The notes beneath the pieces are model-generated. The model was given only the letters and a program-made list of their open reading frames with translations. It did no database searches and was not told the origin of the DNA. From NCBI GenBank assembly GCA_020636315.1, contig JACJYA010000010.1, positions 124,001-188,000 on the forward strand: 64,000 nucleotides of DNA, written 5' to 3'. Source of the stretch: Lewinellaceae bacterium (GTDB taxonomy: Bacteria > Bacteroidota > Bacteroidia > Chitinophagales > Saprospiraceae). A program made the translations under genes and the position numbers. How positions within the stretch are numbered: the stretch's first letter is position 1; each line of letters opens with the position of its first letter. Positions 59,278-64,000 of the stretch are shown in pieces.

Positions 59278-61083
59278 ATGCCCAGCACCATACCGGCCAT
59301 CAGCCCCTTCAGGTTACTCCGCCCTTACCGGAAGGAAGACATCCGCTACTACTTCGGGCGGGATAAAGAAACCCGACAGTTGTATGACGCCCTTATGCGG
59401 TCCAAGTTCATGATGGTGTATGGCGCTTCGGGCACGGGAAAAACCAGCCTCATCCAATGCGGCCTGCAAAGCATGTACTCGCCCCGCGACTGGATGCCCG
59501 TACTCGTGCGGCGCAGTTCCGATTTTCTTACTCCGATCCGCGAAGAGCTCTACCGGCGCTACCTGGAACGTTTCGGGGAACACAGCAGGCAACAAAGAGA
59601 ATGGTATCCTGAGGAACCCACCGCCGAGCCCGAAACCTTTGACAACCTCAGGGATCTGATCAAAGCCCTGTTCCTTCTTTCCTACGTGCCCATTTATCTC
59701 ATTCTCGACCAGTTTGAGGAGATCTTTACCCTGGGCGGCCGGGAAGAACAGGATGAATTTTTCGCTGCCCTTGAAGAGCTCCGCCTCTTTTCCGAAGACC
59801 TGTTCTGTAAAGTCATCATTGTCACGCGGGAAGAGTACATCGCCCACTTTTACCGGTACGAACAGCAGCTACCTTTTTTGTTTGAACACCGCTTTCGGGT
59901 AGAAAAAATGCGGCCGGAGCAGTTGTTGCAAGTGGTCAACGGCACCCTTACTGCGTCCTATCCGGGCTATCCTGAGTTCAGGGTGGAACCTGGCGCCGAC
60001 AAAGCGATCCTCCGCAACCTTACCGATGAACGGGGAGAAATCGATCTCACCACCCTGCAGGTCTATCTCGGCCGCCTCTACCTGGAAGACCGGGAACGGG
60101 CGGGGGACAGAGGCCACACCCTGATCGATAACCTCCTGGTGGAAAATAATAAGCTGGCTGACGTAGTGGCCGATTTTCTGAGCCGGCAGGTGGGCCGAGT
60201 CTCCGGCAAGGTATTCCGGGAATATCCCAACCTTAAAGAAAAGGGCGCCACGCTTCCCCTGCAGATCCTCTTTCAGATGGTGGCCGGGCAGGGCACCAAG
60301 CAGAACCGCAGCGCCGAAGAGATCTTCAAAGAACTCCAACTCGTCAAGGCCGCCCCTCCCCTCGCCTTCGTACAAGCCTGCCTCGACGAGTTCGCCGGCC
60401 CGGAGAGCCGCATCCTCAACCGCCTGCGCTTTGCCAAAACGGAGGCAGAACGCTACGAGATCATGCACGACCGCCTGGCGGAGCGCATCTTCTCCCAGTT
60501 TAATGCCGATGAGCTCCGGCGAAGAGAAGCGGTGACCACCATCCGCAATAAACTCAAGCGCTTCCGCGAAGCGCCTTCTAACAAAAAGAAACAGGAATAC
60601 CTGAGTATCGGCGAGATCGAACTGGTGGGCCAGTCGCTGAATACGGAACGGCTGGATAAGGAGCTGAAGGCCTTTTTTGAGGAAAGCCGGTCCTATCACC
60701 GGGCAAGGCGGCAGCGGGAGCGAATGGTCACCATTGGAGCCGTTGTTACAGCAGGAGTGTTCCTCGTAATTGCCATCATCGCTTATAATGCCACACAGGA
60801 AGCCAACCGGCAAACGAAGATCGCCGTCGATGAAAAACTGCGGGCCAACAGGAACCTCGAGCGTTTCCAGTCCGAACAGGCGGAAAAAGTCCAGTCCGAA
60901 GTGAGCAATATCCTCGGCCGTGCAGATTCCCTGAAAATCATCATGGGTTACCCGGCGCAGGGGGATTCGCTGATCCAGGATGCTCACCGGCTATTACAGG
61001 ATTATCGGGAAAACCCTCATCTGGACAGCCTTAGCTCAGCCCTGGAGAAAGAGCATGAATTCCTGAAAAATGAATTGAAATGA
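59278..61083 (+). CDS. Membrane-anchored STAND-type NTPase (operon gene 2)
   Basis: 601 residues. The STAND entry motif YYFGRDKET (about 25-33) is followed by Walker A GASGTGKTS (49-57), Walker B IYLILDQFEEIF (about 139-150, Asp144) and a sensor strand KVIIVTREEY (Arg184). A winged-helix-like region with the EIMHDRLAERIF block (about 390-415) follows. One membrane helix (about 484-503, VTIGAVVTAGVFLVIAIIAY) leaves a C-terminal coiled coil of about 95 residues outside the cytoplasm. STAND proteins are NTP-driven switches that bind a trigger and then recruit effectors. The start is 2 nt after the CHAT stop; the stop overlaps the WD40 gene (ATGA). Most like the nSTAND1 group, which often carries WD40 repeats in the same chain. 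Confidence 0.87.
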   Translation: MPSTIPAISPFRLLRPYRKEDIRYYFGRDKETRQLYDALMRSKFMMVYGASGTGKTSLIQCGLQSMYSPRDWMPVLVRRSSDFLTPIREELYRRYLERFGEHSRQQREWYPEEPTAEPETFDNLRDLIKALFLLSYVPIYLILDQFEEIFTLGGREEQDEFFAALEELRLFSEDLFCKVIIVTREEYIAHFYRYEQQLPFLFEHRFRVEKMRPEQLLQVVNGTLTASYPGYPEFRVEPGADKAILRNLTDERGEIDLTTLQVYLGRLYLEDRERAGDRGHTLIDNLLVENNKLADVVADFLSRQVGRVSGKVFREYPNLKEKGATLPLQILFQMVAGQGTKQNRSAEEIFKELQLVKAAPPLAFVQACLDEFAGPESRILNRLRFAKTEAERYEIMHDRLAERIFSQFNADELRRREAVTTIRNKLKRFREAPSNKKKQEYLSIGEIELVGQSLNTERLDKELKAFFEESRSYHRARRQRERMVTIGAVVTAGVFLVIAIIAYNATQEANRQTKIAVDEKLRANRNLERFQSEQAEKVQSEVSNILGRADSLKIIMGYPAQGDSLIQDAHRLLQDYRENPHLDSLSSALEKEHEFLKNELK

Positions 61084-64000
61084 GAATCTTAGCTTCTATA
61101 TTTTTCTTATCCCTGCTTGCCTTAGGTGGCCTTCATGCCCAGGAATTCTGCCGGGATATCCTGACAGAAGCCGCAACAGCTTATAAATCAGATAACCTGA
61201 ACCTTGCGCTCAGCCGGCTTAAAGCCGTAGAAACCTGTGACTACAAAAACCTTCTGATCAGGGAGCGCCTTGAGGTACAGGACAGTATCTTTGCCCGCAT
61301 AACCAGGCAGCGGGAAATAGCTGAAAAGGAAAGGAACCGGGCGGAAAATGCCCTAGAAGAAGCCCAAAAGGCCAGGGATGCCGAGGAGAAGGCCAAAGAA
61401 CAAGCTCTGGCAAGCGAGGCCATTGCTATTGCCGAGCGTAACCGCGCCGATTCCGCCCGGGTTGCGGCGGAAAAAGCAACCCGCAATGCCCTGGTCAACG
61501 ACCTGGCCTTCAAGGCCGATAAGGCGCCCAACCGCTCCACCGCTTTTCGCCTGCTGGAACTGGCCAACCGGATCGATCCTGACAATGGCCGGGCCAGGGA
61601 GCTGCTCGCAGATAACTACTTCTCGGACAACCGGTTCTACGCTTTCCGGCTCACCGGCCACAGAGGCGCAGTGCGGTTTATCGCTTTTTCCGAAAACGGG
61701 GAAAAGCTGGTTTCCGCCGCTTCCGGAGAAATTATGACGTGGGCGGTTGCCGGCCAGCAGACCACCGGTAAAATCGAAACGAATGATTTGGGCGCCGAAA
61801 CCATTGCCGCTTATGCTCCCAAAACAGGCCTTTTCGCCGGGGCAAAGGGAAAACAGGTAACCATCTGGAGCCTGCCGGCGATGAATAAGCTGTACAGCAT
61901 TCCCCTCCATTCGGACCGGATCTCTGCCCTGGCCTTTTCGGCCGATGGAAACAAACTGGCCTATGCCGGTGTGGACGGCGCCATCAAAATTTGGGATTTG
62001 CCAGCCCGGGCAGAGGAACTCGCCCTGGCTGGCCACTCTTCAAATGTCCTTGCTCTTGCCTTTTCATCGGATGGCAGGCAGCTTGTTTCGGGTTCCCTCG
62101 AAGATATCATCATCTGGAACCTGGCCGATGGCAGCCGGGCCGGCGCCCTTACCGGACACACGCAGGCGGTCAATGCCGTGGCTTTTTCTCCGGACAACTC
62201 CCGTATAGCTTCTGCATCTGCCGATAACAGCCTGAAAGTCTGGAGCGTCAACACCCGGCAGCCCATACTGACCCTGCTGGGCCACACCGATGAAGTTTCC
62301 GGCGTCCGCTTCTCTCCCGACGGATCCAGGCTAATCTCGGCTTCTTATGACCAAACCGCCAGGATCTGGGACGCACAAACCGGGCGCCTGCTGCATACCT
62401 TACAAGGGCACAGCGGATGGCTGGGGGCTGCTGTTTTTTCTCCGGATGGAAAGAAAGCCGCTACCTGTGCCGCCGATGGGGAAATAACGGTATGGGATTT
62501 GGCCGCCGGGCCAGACGGCTTCTCCATAGCCTGGGCCCCAAAAAAGATCCGGGGGCTTTCTCTTTCCACGGATCATTCAATAGCCCTGGCCGCCACGGAT
62601 AAGGAAATCGTGGTTTGGGATATGGAAGGCCGGAAAGAATGGCGCCGAATTCAGGCAGAGGAGCGTTCGGCTTCCGGAAAACTGTTGAATACCACTTCCG
62701 AAATATATTCAGCAGCCCTTTCCCCCGATGGTAAAACGGCGTTAACGGCTTCAAATGTCATCCGGTGCTGGGATCTCACTTCCGGGCAGGAATCCTTCAC
62801 CCTCACCGGGCATAAAGGGAATATCAACTTTGTTGACTTTTTTGCCGAAGGCTCCAGGATCATTTCCGCTTCCGATGATGGCACCGTAAAGATCTGGGAT
62901 GCCGCCGGTAAAAGGGCGTTGGTTTCCTTCTCCGGCCCCTCGGGCCATAACGCCATATCGGCAATGGCGAGCCGGGATGGCTCCAAAGTCATTGCTTTGT
63001 TTGAATTTGGCCAGGGCCAGGCAGACAGGGGCCAATCATCAGAAAGGAATTTCGACCCTTCCTTGTTCTCCGGAGAAGTGATCGTCTGGGATGTTCAGGA
63101 AAAAAAGAAAGTATTCAGCTCCAGAGGGCTGATACTCGGCGACGTGGAACTGACAAGCGCCGCCATCTCACCCGACGGCTCAAAAATTGCCATTGGAACA
63201 GGGATTTCCGGAGAATTTGGTTCACTGGTAGCGGGAGTTAACATCTGGAACATCGCAAGAAGGAAACCCAGGCTTTTACTCCGGGATACGCTTTTTGGAG
63301 GCAAAATTACCACCCTCGGTTTTTCACCCGATGGCAATGAAATTGTCTTTGGAGGAAGTGAAGGATATGGCGGTTATTCGAATGGCCTGGAAACGGAAGG
63401 ATATTTTCCACTGAACCGCAGAGGCCCCGCTTTCCTGTCCATTTTTTTTTCGAACGATGGGCGACAGATCATCGGCTTGACGGAAGACGGCGGAATACGC
63501 ATCTGGGACAAAAAGGAAATGGCCGGAGGTAGAGATGATGGCGCCCTGTTACCCCTGCCTGTTCACCGGTCGGAAGTGGTTGCCGCAGCCTTGTCACCCG
63601 ACGGAACCTTACTGGCCAGCGCTTCCACCCGGAAGGAAGGTATTATGATCTGGAACATGGACGATGGTTCCCTGGCTAACAACATTACCGGACTTTCGGA
63701 CAAAGTGAATAGTATTGCCTTTTCGCCTGACGGGAAAAACATCGCCGCCCTTTCCGGGAGCGAAGTCAAAGTTTGGAGCCTGGACGGTAAAATGGAGCCT
63801 GTTACCACCACCGGAAGCCGTTTTGCTGAGTTCTCTCCCGACGGAAGCCAACTGGCCTGCGGAGACGGCAATGGCCTGAAAATATGGAATTGGGCCTCCC
63901 CCGCCGGAGACAGCATCATTTTTGCCGGGCATACCGGCCCTATCAACCACGCGGCCTTTTCTCCTGATGGCACTTTGATCGCTTCGGCTTCCAGCGACAA
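61080..64000 (+). CDS. Exported coiled-coil/WD40 repeat protein (operon gene 3, runs off the window)
   Basis: The frame is open to the window end (973 codons so far). It starts at ATG 61080 with a Sec signal peptide (MRILASIFFLSLLALGGLHA), then a TPR-like helix pair, a long charged coiled coil (about 70-145, RQREIAEKERNRAENALEEA) and a helical connector (RLLELANRIDPDN). From about residue 190 there are at least 14 WD40 blades, recognisable by LTGHxxxVxxxAFSPDGxxLxSAS...IWD (several very regular, e.g. TGHTQAVNAVAFSPDNSRIA). That is enough for two beta-propellers. The connector before the propeller is the same kind found between membrane helix and WD40 in fused STAND-WD40 proteins. Its 4-nt ATGA overlap with the NTPase gene implies coupled translation. 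Likely a periplasmic sensor. Confidence 0.9.
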   Translation, partial: MRILASIFFLSLLALGGLHAQEFCRDILTEAATAYKSDNLNLALSRLKAVETCDYKNLLIRERLEVQDSIFARITRQREIAEKERNRAENALEEAQKARDAEEKAKEQALASEAIAIAERNRADSARVAAEKATRNALVNDLAFKADKAPNRSTAFRLLELANRIDPDNGRARELLADNYFSDNRFYAFRLTGHRGAVRFIAFSENGEKLVSAASGEIMTWAVAGQQTTGKIETNDLGAETIAAYAPKTGLFAGAKGKQVTIWSLPAMNKLYSIPLHSDRISALAFSADGNKLAYAGVDGAIKIWDLPARAEELALAGHSSNVLALAFSSDGRQLVSGSLEDIIIWNLADGSRAGALTGHTQAVNAVAFSPDNSRIASASADNSLKVWSVNTRQPILTLLGHTDEVSGVRFSPDGSRLISASYDQTARIWDAQTGRLLHTLQGHSGWLGAAVFSPDGKKAATCAADGEITVWDLAAGPDGFSIAWAPKKIRGLSLSTDHSIALAATDKEIVVWDMEGRKEWRRIQAEERSASGKLLNTTSEIYSAALSPDGKTALTASNVIRCWDLTSGQESFTLTGHKGNINFVDFFAEGSRIISASDDGTVKIWDAAGKRALVSFSGPSGHNAISAMASRDGSKVIALFEFGQGQADRGQSSERNFDPSLFSGEVIVWDVQEKKKVFSSRGLILGDVELTSAAISPDGSKIAIGTGISGEFGSLVAGVNIWNIARRKPRLLLRDTLFGGKITTLGFSPDGNEIVFGGSEGYGGYSNGLETEGYFPLNRRGPAFLSIFFSNDGRQIIGLTEDGGIRIWDKKEMAGGRDDGALLPLPVHRSEVVAAALSPDGTLLASASTRKEGIMIWNMDDGSLANNITGLSDKVNSIAFSPDGKNIAALSGSEVKVWSLDGKMEPVTTTGSRFAEFSPDGSQLACGDGNGLKIWNWASPAGDSIIFAGHTGPINHAAFSPDGTLIASASSD

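Overview
The window reads as chromosome of a free-living member of the phylum Bacteroidota, most likely a Saprospiraceae-type (Lewinella-like) bacterium. The evidence is internal. Several secreted proteins end in type IX secretion (T9SS) sorting domains of type A and type B. Many starts are preceded by the Bacteroidota -7 box TAnnTTTG, in several cases with an upstream TTTG. There are several sigma factor/membrane anti-sigma pairs, TPR-CHAT proteins and lipobox lipoproteins. No rRNA, tRNA or CRISPR array was recognised.

Layout. 0-11 kb: an exported inorganic pyrophosphatase, two lipoproteins, a very large hybrid histidine kinase ending in a class III nucleotide cyclase domain, a retropepsin-like protease, a coiled-coil protein and a T9SS-exported PNGase F-like protein. 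11-14.6 kb: sigma factor, single-pass membrane/outer-membrane-type partner, and a three-repeat T9SS cargo. 14.9-25.4 kb: pyrG, two ArnT/PMT-like glycosyltransferases, a C39 peptidase ABC exporter with its HlyD adaptor, a TrmH-like rRNA/tRNA methyltransferase and a 2OG-Fe(II) oxygenase. 25.7-32.4 kb: a possible toxin/immunity pair, a sigma/TPR pair facing a TPR-CHAT protease, and an HSL-type hydrolase. 32.4-39.6 kb: ftsH, an AbiE-like nucleotidyltransferase toxin/antitoxin pair beside a decayed nuclease fragment, and a second TPR-CHAT protease. 39.8-45.6 kb: a putative N-acyl-amino-acid/hydroxylipid operon (acyltransferase, methyltransferase, fatty acid hydroxylase), then a papain-like protease, an anti-sigma-like protein and a sigma factor with two region-4-like helices. 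46-57.3 kb: xseA-xseB, a 1699-residue T9SS type B adhesin-like protein, a TetR/hydrolase operon divergent from folK, a deoxynucleoside kinase and a methyltransferase.

57.4-64 kb: the most interesting locus. Three genes with junctions of +2 and -4 nt encode a cytoplasmic CHAT cysteine protease, a membrane-anchored STAND NTPase and a Sec-exported coiled-coil/WD40 propeller protein that runs off the window. Together they look like a caspase-like/STAND/WD40 signalling protein split into three polypeptides, with the WD40 part placed on the far side of the membrane. I infer a sensor-switch-protease pathway, possibly defence or programmed cell death.

The intergenic DNA is unusually structured. There is a 227-bp nested palindrome with 19-bp terminal inverted repeats, a cloverleaf made of four copies of one 13-bp word, other large hairpins, a repeat present twice in opposite orientation, and several gene-end clusters of short-period words. 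Two decayed nuclease/transposase-like fragments point to past mobile-element or defence-gene turnover.
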